From a virus: a stretch of 44,586 bases of DNA. The stretch covers positions 1 through 44,586 of the IMG/VR virus record IMGVR_UViG_3300027754_000173; one strand, written 5' to 3'. Shown here piece by piece: positions 13,481 through 22,486 of the stretch. How positions within the stretch are numbered: the first letter of the stretch is position 1; each line of letters opens with the position of its first letter. The position numbers and the translations under genes are program-made. The notes beneath the pieces are model-generated. The model searched no databases, was not told the DNA's origin, and worked only from the letters and a program-made list of their open reading frames with translations.

Positions 13481-13494
13481 GTGTAAGAATTTTT
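13481..13494 (+). promoter_or_regulatory. GTGTAA element before the portal gene
   Basis: GTGTAA (13481-13486) ends eight bases before the portal ATG, with no Shine-Dalgarno between. It is a member of the recurrent GTGTAA set. Confidence 0.4.
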
Positions 13495-15540
13495 ATGTCA
13501 GATAAGAGGAGATACAATAAAAGATCAGATTATTGGAAAAAGTTTGACCAGCAACAATCACCAATGTTGCCTCAAAACATTCAATTTCAAAACACAGTAA
13601 CGCCAATAAGTTCTGGTGAACCTTTTTATACTTCAGACGCTTCAGTTTCTACCGCAGCTTATTCAAGAAGTACTGACAGTGAATCAAGATCGGGCCAAAC
13701 CAGAGTTAATAGAGCTGGATTTTCTATGCCTGCAGGCCGTTTTAGTAGCATAAGAATGGGAATGATGCCTTATGAATATGCTGCTGATGGAGTTAACGTA
13801 AGAGAAGCTATAGAGCTATGTCAAAAAGCTTATGCAAACGTAGCGGTATTTAGAAATGCAATTGATACAATGGCTGAATTTGCAAACGCTGAAATTTATC
13901 TTGAAGGCGGCAATAAAAGTTCAAGAGATTTCTTTTATCGTTGGTTTAACAAGATTAGAATTTGGGATTTATCTGATCAATATTTTCGTGAGTTTTATAG
14001 AAGTGGTAATATTTTCCTTTATCGTGTTGATGGAGATTTAAGTATAGAAGACTTTAATAGTTTATCTAAAAGTTATGCCGCAGAAGGTTTAAAAAAAGAT
14101 AAAATTCCAATTAAATATATTTTACTGAATCCTTGGGATATTGTAGCAAAAAGAAGTACTGTTTTCTCTACAGGTGCATATGAAAAAATCTTATCTGAAT
14201 ATGATATGGAAAGATTGCGTAATCCAAAAGATGAATATGATAAAGAAATTTTTGACGCACTCCCTCCAGATGTAAAAGAAAAGATTAAAAAGGGTCAATA
14301 TTACGCCAGCGGACTTTTAATTAAGCTTGAGAATGATAAATTAAGTTATTCGTTTTTTAAAAAGCAAGATTATGAGCCTTTTGCTATTCCTTTTGGGTTT
14401 CCAGTTCTTGAAGATATTAATGCAAAGTTAGAATTGAAAAAAATGGATCAAGCGATTACAAGAACGGTTGAAAATGTTATTTTATTGATAACAATGGGAG
14501 CTGAACCTGAAAAAGGCGGAATTAATCCACATAGTCTTCAAGCAATGCAGCAGCTTTTTTTAAATGAAAGTGTTGGAAGAGTTTTAGTTTCTGATTATAC
14601 CACAAAAGCAGAATTTATTATTCCAGATATTGCAAAAATTATTGGTCCAGAAAAATATCAAGTATTAAATGAAGATATTCGAATTGGATTGCAAAATATT
14701 ATGGTTGGCACTGAAAAATATAATACCACAGAAGTAAAAGCTCGTATCTTCATGGATAAATTAAATGAAGCTAGAAGAGCTTTTTTAAACGATTTCTTAA
14801 ATAGAGAAATTAGAAGAGTTTCAATTAGTTTAGGGTTTAGAAATATTCCTATTGCAAAATTTGTTGATGTAGATTCCAAAGATCAAAATGAATTACTGCG
14901 TGTTGCAACAAGATTAATGGAAATTGGAGTCGTTACTCCTCAACAAGGTCTTGATATATTCAATACTGGAAGATTTCCAAATTCAGAAGATATTGGTACA
15001 ACTCAAGAACAATTTGTTTCTGAAAGAAAGAAAGGTTATTATAATCCATTAGTTGGTGGAGTACCAATGGTTGCACCACCTGCGCCTAAAATGCCTGCAG
15101 GCGCTAAAGCTGCTGGTTTAGGAGTGGGTATAAATAACCCAGCAGCACCAATAGCTAAAAATAATACCCCCAAAAGTGCAGGTAGGCCAACTGGAAAAAA
15201 GACTGGGCCAACAAAAACAATTAAAGGCTACTCTCAAAAAAATATACAAAGCATAGTGGGAAAAATTGAAAAATTAAGAACGGTAGCTACAGAAGAGATA
15301 AAATTAAAATATAAAACTGATGATTTAAATGAAAGCCAAATCAATATTGTAGATCAATTATGTGAAGCTGTTGTTTGTGCAACTCATTTTAACGAATGGG
15401 AAAGTGAATTAAAATCTTGTGTAAATGATATTAATAAAATTCAGGAACTTCATACGCTGCATGATGTTTTGGATATATCGGCTGAACATGAATTAGCTAC
15501 ATATCCATCTGCAATTTTATATCATTCCGATAAATTATAA
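13495..15540 (+). CDS. Portal protein
   Basis: A 681-codon gene. It follows the terminase and precedes the protease-scaffold gene. The core has typical portal features: REAIELCQKAYANVAVFRNAIDTM, FYRWFNKIRIWDLSDQYFREFYRSGNIF (split here by position 130-165), a long segment with W-D-I-V-A, and a helical stem region (DQAITRTVENVILLITMG). The N-terminus (60 residues) is Gln/Ser-rich and disordered. The C-terminus after residue 500 has a Pro/Ala/Gly linker followed by a helical tail to 681, longer than in many portals. Portals form the dodecameric DNA channel at one capsid vertex. The stop overlaps the next start (TAATG). Confidence 0.85.
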   Translation: MSDKRRYNKRSDYWKKFDQQQSPMLPQNIQFQNTVTPISSGEPFYTSDASVSTAAYSRSTDSESRSGQTRVNRAGFSMPAGRFSSIRMGMMPYEYAADGVNVREAIELCQKAYANVAVFRNAIDTMAEFANAEIYLEGGNKSSRDFFYRWFNKIRIWDLSDQYFREFYRSGNIFLYRVDGDLSIEDFNSLSKSYAAEGLKKDKIPIKYILLNPWDIVAKRSTVFSTGAYEKILSEYDMERLRNPKDEYDKEIFDALPPDVKEKIKKGQYYASGLLIKLENDKLSYSFFKKQDYEPFAIPFGFPVLEDINAKLELKKMDQAITRTVENVILLITMGAEPEKGGINPHSLQAMQQLFLNESVGRVLVSDYTTKAEFIIPDIAKIIGPEKYQVLNEDIRIGLQNIMVGTEKYNTTEVKARIFMDKLNEARRAFLNDFLNREIRRVSISLGFRNIPIAKFVDVDSKDQNELLRVATRLMEIGVVTPQQGLDIFNTGRFPNSEDIGTTQEQFVSERKKGYYNPLVGGVPMVAPPAPKMPAGAKAAGLGVGINNPAAPIAKNNTPKSAGRPTGKKTGPTKTIKGYSQKNIQSIVGKIEKLRTVATEEIKLKYKTDDLNESQINIVDQLCEAVVCATHFNEWESELKSCVNDINKIQELHTLHDVLDISAEHELATYPSAILYHSDKL

Positions 15541-17081
15541 TGAATTTTAAATATAAAACACAATTCAGCACTGCTGGACTAAAAGTTTCTCAATTATCTT
15601 TTGACGAAAAAGTTTCAAGAGCTTCATTAGAAAATTTAAACTCTTTAATTCCAACAAGTGAAATTAATTTTAATGATAATATAGATTTATTGGGTGTTGC
15701 ATTTAATGCAGCGGTAGTAAATTCTTTTAATAAAAACGATGATGGAATTGACACTCAAACAGCGTTAAGAATAACAAATCTTTTTAAACATAAGCCAACA
15801 AATATTGAACACAAAAAAGAAAAAGTTGTTGGTCATATTTTAACTGCTGGATTTAGCAAATATGCATCTAGCGAAATCTTAACTCCAGAACAATTAAGCA
15901 ATTATAATGATCCTTTTAATATTGCTTTGGGAGCAGTTGTTTATAAATTTGTGAATAAAGATTTTGCTTCTGTGTTAGAGCAATCTACAGATCCAAATAG
16001 TAAATTATATAATAAAATTTCTACAAGTTGGGAACTTGGATTTAATGATTACAATATAGCAGTCGGATCTAGCGATTTAAAACATGCAGAAATCATTACA
16101 AATGAAAAACAGATCAAAGAATTAAAAGGTAAATTAAAATCTTATGGTGGATCTGGAACTTTAGATGATGGCACTCGTATTTATCGTTTAGTTATCGGTG
16201 AAGTATTCCCATTAGGAATCGGATTTACTGCAAGTCCAGCCGCTAATGTTCAGGGTGTTGTTGTTAATGTAAAAAATGATTTTGAAGAAATTCTAGAAGA
16301 ACCAAGAGCTAAAATTTTTCAATTTAAAGATTACGTTTTTGTTGAAAAAAATTCACATTCTGAAATTTGCGATGTAAATCTTCAAAAAGAAAGTTCCATG
16401 AACCTAGAAACAGTTTTATCCGAAATTAAAGACGCTTTATTGGAAAAGAAAATTTCCCAAGAAGCTGCTGCAAACATGACAGCTACTTTCACAGAAGCCA
16501 TTAAGAAAAAAGACGAAGAATATAGAAATGAATTAGTTTCTGCAAAAGAAGAAGCTGAAGCTGCTATTAAAGAGCGTGCTGAATTAAAAGCTTCTATCGA
16601 AGAAGTTCAAAAACAATTAAAAGAGGCTTTAGAAAGAGTTTCAGAATTTGAAACTGCACAAAAAGCTACTCAGGCTTTAGCTGCATTCAATAGTCGCATG
16701 CAAGAATTGGATAGCATGTTTGATTTGGAAGATGCAGATAGACAAATTTTAGCAGAAGACATTAAAAACTTAAATAGTGATGAGTCTTTTGCATCTTATA
16801 AAAATAAACTTTCCGTTATTTGGAGAAATAAAAATAAAGAAGTTAAATCAGAGCAAGAAAAAGAAATTCAAGCTCGAATTGACGAAGAAGTTCAAAAAAG
16901 AATTTCATCTTTAAAAACATCTTCCAATTCAACAGTTTCCGTTGAAGCTATTTTAGATAAAGCTAAAGCTTCTAACGATGCACTTATTCCAAATAACAAC
17001 GAATCTTCTTCTAAGCAAAATCAATCTTTATATCAAAGATTTTCAGAAGCATTTAAGAGGGAAAACATTTTAATTTCTTAA
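15540..17081 (+). CDS. Prohead protease-scaffold fusion (XkdF/S78-like)
   Basis: A 513-codon gene. Residues 50-255 look like a capsid maturation serine protease: KPTNIEH91-KKEKVVGHI carries the candidate catalytic His, and KIS161-TS163-WELGFNDYNIAVG the candidate nucleophilic Ser, in the order seen in XkdF-like and S78 proteases. From about residue 285 to 470 the protein is a long charged coiled coil (SEIKDALLEKKISQEAAAN onward), typical of a scaffold. Fusion of protease and scaffold, with the scaffold removed after assembly, is well known in phages. It sits between portal and capsid genes, as expected. Confidence 0.75.
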   Translation: MNFKYKTQFSTAGLKVSQLSFDEKVSRASLENLNSLIPTSEINFNDNIDLLGVAFNAAVVNSFNKNDDGIDTQTALRITNLFKHKPTNIEHKKEKVVGHILTAGFSKYASSEILTPEQLSNYNDPFNIALGAVVYKFVNKDFASVLEQSTDPNSKLYNKISTSWELGFNDYNIAVGSSDLKHAEIITNEKQIKELKGKLKSYGGSGTLDDGTRIYRLVIGEVFPLGIGFTASPAANVQGVVVNVKNDFEEILEEPRAKIFQFKDYVFVEKNSHSEICDVNLQKESSMNLETVLSEIKDALLEKKISQEAAANMTATFTEAIKKKDEEYRNELVSAKEEAEAAIKERAELKASIEEVQKQLKEALERVSEFETAQKATQALAAFNSRMQELDSMFDLEDADRQILAEDIKNLNSDESFASYKNKLSVIWRNKNKEVKSEQEKEIQARIDEEVQKRISSLKTSSNSTVSVEAILDKAKASNDALIPNNNESSSKQNQSLYQRFSEAFKRENILIS

Positions 17082-17108
17082 TAATTAACAACAAACAAAT
17101 AAAATAAT

Positions 17109-17756
17109 ATGGGAAAACGACTCTTACCCTTTAGACAATATAACGAGCATGACGTAGTAAATATGTTTGCTCTAGACGATTCAGTTTTAACAGCTACACA
17201 AAGCTTTGTAGAGAATCACTCTGGTGATGCTGGTGTTTTTGTTAAAATTTCAAACGGTAATCTTGATTTAGATCCTGTTACTTATGGAAGCAATTCTTAC
17301 TTGGGTAAGACTGATTATCCATTCGTTGGAGCTAACTCTTATCCTTCAGTTTCTTTAAAAGTTACTCCTGCATATTCTGGTGATATCAGACCTTTGGGAA
17401 TTACTTTGTGGGAAACTTCTAAGTATGACGAAAATGGCCAAAAGCTTATTTATTACCCTCAAAAAGCTGCAGAAAATCAAGTATTACTTCCAGGTCAATC
17501 TGTACCTGTAGCTACAAAAGGTATTTTCACTATTACTGATAGTGGATACAATAATACGGCAAACTGGTCAGTAGGTAATCCATTTGTGCTTTCTGCTCAA
17601 TATGGAAAAGTATCTGGTGTAGCTACGACTTATAATGCAGCTGGTGGTGCAGCCGTAATTGGAACGATTTTAGCTACTGGAACAAGAGGGACAAATGGCG
17701 CGACTCTTGCAGATAAGTATTCTGGTTCATTTTCTGTAATCAAACTTAACGCCTAA
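17109..17756 (+). CDS. Probable capsid decoration/head stabilisation protein
   Basis: A 215-codon gene, beta-rich, Gly/Ser/Thr-rich, without Cys or enzyme motifs. Features are KGIFTITDSGY, VGNPFVLSAQYGKVSG, a Gly-rich stretch, and a C-terminal SGSFSVIKLN. Its place directly upstream of the major capsid protein, and an SVIKLN-type ending seen in head decoration proteins, suggest a capsid surface protein. There is no Shine-Dalgarno (AAATAAAATAAT before the ATG). The spacing of 21 bp to the capsid gene suggests a shared transcript. Confidence 0.6.
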   Translation: MGKRLLPFRQYNEHDVVNMFALDDSVLTATQSFVENHSGDAGVFVKISNGNLDLDPVTYGSNSYLGKTDYPFVGANSYPSVSLKVTPAYSGDIRPLGITLWETSKYDENGQKLIYYPQKAAENQVLLPGQSVPVATKGIFTITDSGYNNTANWSVGNPFVLSAQYGKVSGVATTYNAAGGAAVIGTILATGTRGTNGATLADKYSGSFSVIKLNA

Positions 17757-17777
17757 TTTTAATAAAACAATAAAAGT

Positions 17778-18959
17778 ATGAAAATCTCACTTAAAAGAAC
17801 TCCTGAACAGATCGAACTAGTTAAGGCAATGGCCTCTAGAAATCGTGACGTTGCTTATGAGGCACAAGTAGCATTAGCTGCATTCTTAGGACCAGTATTG
17901 GCCGAAGTAATTAATAACGCACCTGTACTTTCTAATTTATTTTCTCCATTGTCTTTCAATGCCGAAGATAATCCTTCAATTCCTTTGGATCTCTACTATG
18001 ATATTACAGATGATGATTACATTCAAGTATATAGTCAATCTGTAGCAGGTGGTCTTCCTACAAATCAAGTATTGCCAACCACTTCAGAAATGAAGATTAC
18101 TACCTACACTCTTGATTCTGCACTTAGCTTTGATAAGCGTTATGCTGCAAAGAGTCGTATGGATGTAGTTAGCAAAACTTTTACTCGTATGGCTCAAGAA
18201 ATTTTGAGCAAACAAGAAAAGACTTCTGGCAACTTGATTTTAGGAGCTTTAGCGGCTGCCTCCACAAATAACTATAAACACGTTCAACGTGCAAATGCAA
18301 CAGGCCGTTTCTTGTTGCAAGATATGAATGAGTTATTGACTCTCTCTCGCAGAGTATTCACTTCTTATACAGGTGGAACTAGAGCTGATGGCCAAGCTGG
18401 CATGGGAATCACTGATCTTTTGATCTCTCCTGAAATTGAAGAAGAATTACGTGCAATGGCTTATAACCCAATCAATACTAAAGGAAGTCCAATTTCTGGA
18501 ACGGAAACTGCTTCCTTAAAAGTAGATGCAGATACTCGTAATACAGCGTTCATTACTGCTCCTGATTCAGTTCGCGTTGGATTATTCAATGGTGGTGGTA
18601 TATCAAGTTTCTATGGTGTTAATTTGATGGTATTTAATGAGTTTGGTATTAATCGTAGATTTAATACCATCTTCAATACTTTAGCTACTGGACAGTCATA
18701 TCTAACTGCTGCAGGTGGATCTGGTCAAGGTACTACATTTGTTCCATCAACAGATGAAATTCTTTTAGGTATTAATCGTAATCGCGAATCATTGATTCGT
18801 GCAATTGCGGTTGATTCTGAGTCTGGCTCTGAATTTAGCTTGGTAGCTGATGATCAATATTCCATTCGTCAAAATAAAATTGGTTATTTTGGATCTTTGG
18901 AAGAAGGTCGTATGGTTCTGGATAATCGCGCATTATTTGGAAAAATCGTAAGACACTAA
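17778..18959 (+). CDS. Major capsid protein (HK97-fold)
   Basis: A 393-codon gene. An N-terminal helix (QIELVKAMASRNRDVAYEAQ), P-domain-like spine helix (RMDVVSKTFTRMAQEILSKQ) and A-domain segments (GITDLLISPEIEEELRAM, FYGVNLMVFNEFG) fit an HK97-type capsid protein. Codon use is visibly richer in G/C third positions than in its neighbours, as expected for the most expressed phage gene. A strong rho-independent terminator follows within 20 bp. The N-terminus is short, so no large delta domain is fused; scaffolding is supplied by the gene at 15540. Confidence 0.85.
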   Translation: MKISLKRTPEQIELVKAMASRNRDVAYEAQVALAAFLGPVLAEVINNAPVLSNLFSPLSFNAEDNPSIPLDLYYDITDDDYIQVYSQSVAGGLPTNQVLPTTSEMKITTYTLDSALSFDKRYAAKSRMDVVSKTFTRMAQEILSKQEKTSGNLILGALAAASTNNYKHVQRANATGRFLLQDMNELLTLSRRVFTSYTGGTRADGQAGMGITDLLISPEIEEELRAMAYNPINTKGSPISGTETASLKVDADTRNTAFITAPDSVRVGLFNGGGISSFYGVNLMVFNEFGINRRFNTIFNTLATGQSYLTAAGGSGQGTTFVPSTDEILLGINRNRESLIRAIAVDSESGSEFSLVADDQYSIRQNKIGYFGSLEEGRMVLDNRALFGKIVRH

Positions 18960-18979
18960 TCAGTAATTAGTTTAAAACT

Positions 18980-19015
18980 ATGGCCACCCTGCTAGAAAGG
19001 GTGGCCATTTTTTTT
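18980..19015 (+). terminator. Strong rho-independent terminator after the major capsid gene
   Basis: A perfect 11-bp stem ATGGCCACCCT/AGGGTGGCCAT (18980-18990 and 18998-19008), a 7-nt loop and a run of seven T. It separates the capsid unit from the head-completion unit. Confidence 0.95.
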
Positions 19016-19023
19016 ATTATAAA

Positions 19024-19037
19024 GTGTATAATATATT
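19024..19037 (+). promoter_or_regulatory. AT-rich promoter-like element before the gene at 19038
   Basis: GTGTATAATATATT runs directly into the ATG. It combines the recurrent GTGTA element with a TATAATAT -10-like box, right after the capsid terminator, so a new transcript must start here. The transcript would have a very short leader. Confidence 0.45.
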
Positions 19038-19394
19038 ATGGCCAATTTAAATGAATTAGAATTAACAAACGGCAAAGATTTTATTGAAAAAATTTCTGAA
19101 CTTGAAGAACTTCTTGGAATTAATAAAATTAGTCCATTCGGAACAAATGAGCTTGAAGTGTTTCAAGAAAATTTAAAATCTTCAACACATTCTGACTTGC
19201 AAAAATTAGCTCAAAGAGTTGGCCTTAATCCATTCTTAGATAAATCAAGATTAAAAAATTCTTTAGTTAAAGAGTTTATTGCATATTCAAAAAATATGCG
19301 TAGAGCAGCAATTCCTCAACCTGTGGCGCAATTTAAATTGGATAAAAATAATCCAAATCACGCAGAAACAATTAGACTTTTAGGAGAAATTTAA
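19038..19394 (+). CDS. Small virion-associated protein, SAP-like motif, unknown function
   Basis: A 118-codon gene. Residues 48-82 (SSTHSDLQKLAQRVGLNPFLDKSRLKNSLVKEF) resemble SAP/Rho-N-type helix-extended-helix units that bind nucleic acid (given here as positions; core THSDLQKLAQRVG). The rest is helical. The position between the capsid and head-completion genes suggests a head or packaging role. The stop overlaps the next start (TAATG), indicating translational coupling. Confidence 0.6.
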   Translation: MANLNELELTNGKDFIEKISELEELLGINKISPFGTNELEVFQENLKSSTHSDLQKLAQRVGLNPFLDKSRLKNSLVKEFIAYSKNMRRAAIPQPVAQFKLDKNNPNHAETIRLLGEI

Positions 19395-19969
19395 TGAGTC
19401 AATTAACTGATTTAGCTTATTCTATTTTTGAAACAGAATTTGATGCAGATACAAATTTAGCAAATCCCTCTTCAATAGAAGGTTGGTTTGTCGAAAATTT
19501 AGGTTTGCTAAACACATTAATTTACTCAAGTTTTTCTGGAGAAGATCCAAATTTAGGCTTAGAAGAAAAAGCAATTTATAAACAATTATATTTATATAAT
19601 TATTACACAAGACAAGCTAGAAATGTTTTGCGAGGCATTACTTCAACAAATTCTAGCGATAATATTATAATGGTTGCGGATGAGGGAAATAAAATTCAAT
19701 TTACTAATAAAAATGAAGTTAGTAAAACATATAGAGATTTAGCAAAAGATACGAAACAACAATTAGATTCATTAGTTGCTAAGTATAATATCTACGCCGC
19801 CAAGCCTCTACAGGTTGGAGGTATTGAAACTGATGCAGTTAATGCTGTAATTCAAATTAATCAGGGAGGTTTAACATCAAACGAGCAAGCATTACAAGCA
19901 TTACAGCAATTGGCTCAATTTGGAAGCGATAGTGGAAATCCATCAGTTTTAGAGGGCGGCAATGATTAA
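19394..19969 (+). CDS. Putative head-completion/connector protein
   Basis: A 191-codon gene. The N-terminal half is helical: IEGWFVENLGLLNTLIYSSF, then LEEKAIYKQLYLYNYYTRQA. This W-x-x-x-N-x-G-x-L-N plus Y-Y-x-x-Q pattern I associate with small phage proteins encoded between capsid and tail genes, probably head completion or connector components. The tail of the protein is Gln/Ala-rich (QALQALQQLAQFG), with a Gly/Ser end. Not certain. It is coupled to the upstream gene by TAATG. Confidence 0.5.
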   Translation: MSQLTDLAYSIFETEFDADTNLANPSSIEGWFVENLGLLNTLIYSSFSGEDPNLGLEEKAIYKQLYLYNYYTRQARNVLRGITSTNSSDNIIMVADEGNKIQFTNKNEVSKTYRDLAKDTKQQLDSLVAKYNIYAAKPLQVGGIETDAVNAVIQINQGGLTSNEQALQALQQLAQFGSDSGNPSVLEGGND

Positions 19970-19982
19970 TTAATTTATTTTG

Positions 19983-19999
19983 GTGTAAATAATCAAGAT
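19983..19999 (+). promoter_or_regulatory. GTGTAA element before the fibre gene
   Basis: GTGTAAAT (19983-19990) ends nine bases before the ATG at 20000; no Shine-Dalgarno. It is a member of the recurrent GTGTAA set. Confidence 0.4.
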
Positions 20000-22486
20000 A
20001 TGGCCAGTATCCCTTTCAGAGTAACGCACCGAAGAACATGTACAGTTGGAAGAGTTCCACAAATAGGATCTCTTTTAACTGGTGAAATTTATGTACAATT
20101 AGCTGATGAATTGATTTATTTCAAAAATGCAGATGATAGTAGAGTAGTTACAGTAATCACAGACGCATCTGGAAATGGATTAAATAAATTAAAATTTAGC
20201 GGAGCTTCTGCTGGTGAAATTCCATATTGGGATGGAACTAAATTTTTAGCAGCCAGCACTGGAAGTTTTATTACTACTGGAATGACTGGTGCATTTGGTA
20301 GTGCAGGTGGTGGTAATGTTGATTTATCAAATTATGTAACTAAAACTGCAACTGGCGCGTTAACTGGCTTGACTGGCGGACTCGTTAGCACCGCAATGAC
20401 TGGCGCGTTAACTGGCTTGACTGGCGGACTCGTTAGCACCGCAATGACTGGCATACTTGCAGTAGATTTATCAAGTTATGCAAAATCTTCTGATCTTAAT
20501 AGTTACGCAACAAATGCGAATACTGGCAATCTAACTAATGTATTTGCAGGTCTTAGTGGTGGCTATTTAACTCATTCTCAGATTCCAAATATTTCTGGAG
20601 ATGTTTGCATTAATGCTGCATCTAATGTTTCTATTCTTTGTGCAATTCAAGGGTATCCAGTATCCAATCAAGTTCCAACAATTGGTCAAACTTTACAATT
20701 TGATGGAACATATTGGCAGCCTGGAGCCATTCCAGCTGGTGGCAACGGTGGTGGTGGATTGGTTTATTATTTTAATGATTTAATTACTGCAGATCTTCCA
20801 ACTGGAGGTCTTTCTGGTACATTGTCTGGAAATTTTGAATTGGGCAGAACTGGAATTCCGTCGCAAAAAACAATTGTTGCCAATGCACTTCCTGTAGATA
20901 CGTATAAGCCAATTGTTGGATTTGTTAGTGATAATTTAGATCCACTTACTACTGCTATTCCTGCTGGATTATTTGATTTTAATATTTGGGCATCAAGTAA
21001 TAGTGCGACTGAAACAATACTTAAATTACAAGTTTATAAATATAATGGAGACACTTTAACTTCCACAAAATTAGCTGAGTCTGATGATTTTTATACTTAT
21101 GATGGAATTGTTACAGCTCAATATATAATGTCTATTGTTTTGCCACAGACAAGCATATTAAGTACTGATAGATTGTATATTTTAGTTCTTGCTAAAGGGT
21201 TAGGAAATAATAAAGATATTACTTTGTATTTTGGTGGCAATACTCCATCGCATGTTCACACCACAATTCCATCTGTTGGTGGCTCAGGATTAGTTAAAGT
21301 AATTAATGGAATTATGCAAAGTTGCGCATCGCAACTTGTAGATTCTGACGTATCTAATAGTGCGGATATTTGTGGTACAAAAATAAAAGCAGGCTATTTT
21401 GCATTAGCAGCTAATACTGGTTGTTTTGTATTTGTTTCGCCTAGTTATTCATCTATAATTGCAGGTCAAAATAATACAAATAATGGAAATTATTCAGCTA
21501 TAGTTGCTGGTAGAGATCATGTTATAACAGATTCATATGATGCATTAATATTAGGCGGTTCAGCAAACCGCATTTGCAATTATGGATTTAGAAATTCTAT
21601 ATTAGCAGCTCAAAATAGTTGTACATTAGGTGATTCATCATGTAACAGTTTAATTTCAGCATCTAACGTATCAATTTTATGCAATAGTAGTAATTCTAGT
21701 ATTTTAACATCTTATTATTCATGTAATATTTGCGATGTTACATCAACATTAATTTCAACATCCTGTTCTTATTTATCTGGATCTTGTAATTCAGCAATAA
21801 TTGGATCTTTTTGTTCGCGTTTGACTGGCGTTTGTAATTCCGTTATAATTGCAGGAACTAATATAACAGGAAATTCATCAAGAACATTATATGCAAATAA
21901 TTTTTGTTCATATGCTGGAAAATTTTATGGTGACGGTTCTGCATTAACTGGCATAGCTACTGGTAGTTTTATTACTACTGGCATGACTGGTAATTTTGGT
22001 TCATCTCAAACTCAAATTACTCAAACAAGTTTAATAGCAACAGGATCATGTATAAATGGAACTCCATGCCTTCATACAAGAAATACTGTTATTGTCGCTA
22101 ATGCTTGTCTTAATGGCATGTCTGATAATGGATATTTATGTTTAAATGCTGAAGACAATATTAATAAAACTTCTGGTTTATATAATTTAGTACCTTCTAC
22201 AAATATTACAGGAGCTGGTACATTTTCGGCAATGATAATTGGACATGGATATTGTTCAAATGGAAATGCATTTGTTACTTCAATGCGTATGGATGGCGCT
22301 TTTGCTTGCAATACGATATTAAATCAAACTAAAAATTATTATTTTAGATCTAAAACTACTCATGATGCAAATGTTTGTGTTAATCAAAATGGATATTTAA
22401 CAATAAATATTACTGGCATTTCAACTGATGTTGGTCATTGGTCTACAAAATTAGATATTATAGATTTAAATAGACCAATGCCTTAA
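20000..22486 (+). CDS. Tail/head fibre-like adhesin with beta-helical Cys-rich repeats
   Basis: An 828-codon gene. The N-terminal domain (residues 1-60, with LLTGEIYVQLADELIYFKNA) resembles virion-attachment domains of phage fibres. A low-complexity Thr/Gly region follows with TGSFITTGMTG at 87 and again at 654, and an exact 16-residue tandem repeat at 118-149. Residues about 485-640 form repeating N-S-x-I-x-x-x-x-N units (SIIAGQNN, AIVAGRDH, ALILGGSAN, SILAAQNSC), typical of trimeric beta-helices such as YadA-like heads, and are unusually rich in Cys. The C-terminal domain (from about 675) is likely the receptor-binding or trimerising tip. The gene ends abutting a convergent gene with no spacer. 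Confidence 0.75.
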   Translation: MASIPFRVTHRRTCTVGRVPQIGSLLTGEIYVQLADELIYFKNADDSRVVTVITDASGNGLNKLKFSGASAGEIPYWDGTKFLAASTGSFITTGMTGAFGSAGGGNVDLSNYVTKTATGALTGLTGGLVSTAMTGALTGLTGGLVSTAMTGILAVDLSSYAKSSDLNSYATNANTGNLTNVFAGLSGGYLTHSQIPNISGDVCINAASNVSILCAIQGYPVSNQVPTIGQTLQFDGTYWQPGAIPAGGNGGGGLVYYFNDLITADLPTGGLSGTLSGNFELGRTGIPSQKTIVANALPVDTYKPIVGFVSDNLDPLTTAIPAGLFDFNIWASSNSATETILKLQVYKYNGDTLTSTKLAESDDFYTYDGIVTAQYIMSIVLPQTSILSTDRLYILVLAKGLGNNKDITLYFGGNTPSHVHTTIPSVGGSGLVKVINGIMQSCASQLVDSDVSNSADICGTKIKAGYFALAANTGCFVFVSPSYSSIIAGQNNTNNGNYSAIVAGRDHVITDSYDALILGGSANRICNYGFRNSILAAQNSCTLGDSSCNSLISASNVSILCNSSNSSILTSYYSCNICDVTSTLISTSCSYLSGSCNSAIIGSFCSRLTGVCNSVIIAGTNITGNSSRTLYANNFCSYAGKFYGDGSALTGIATGSFITTGMTGNFGSSQTQITQTSLIATGSCINGTPCLHTRNTVIVANACLNGMSDNGYLCLNAEDNINKTSGLYNLVPSTNITGAGTFSAMIIGHGYCSNGNAFVTSMRMDGAFACNTILNQTKNYYFRSKTTHDANVCVNQNGYLTINITGISTDVGHWSTKLDIIDLNRPMP
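20351..20446 (+). repeat. Exact 48-bp tandem repeat (two copies) in the fibre gene
   Basis: Copies at 20351-20398 and 20399-20446 are identical and in frame, encoding TGALTGLTGGLVSTAM twice. The repeat is GC-richer than its surroundings (ACTGGCGCGTTAACTGGC), so it is either recent or maintained by gene conversion. Slippage here would lengthen or shorten the fibre. Confidence 0.95.
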
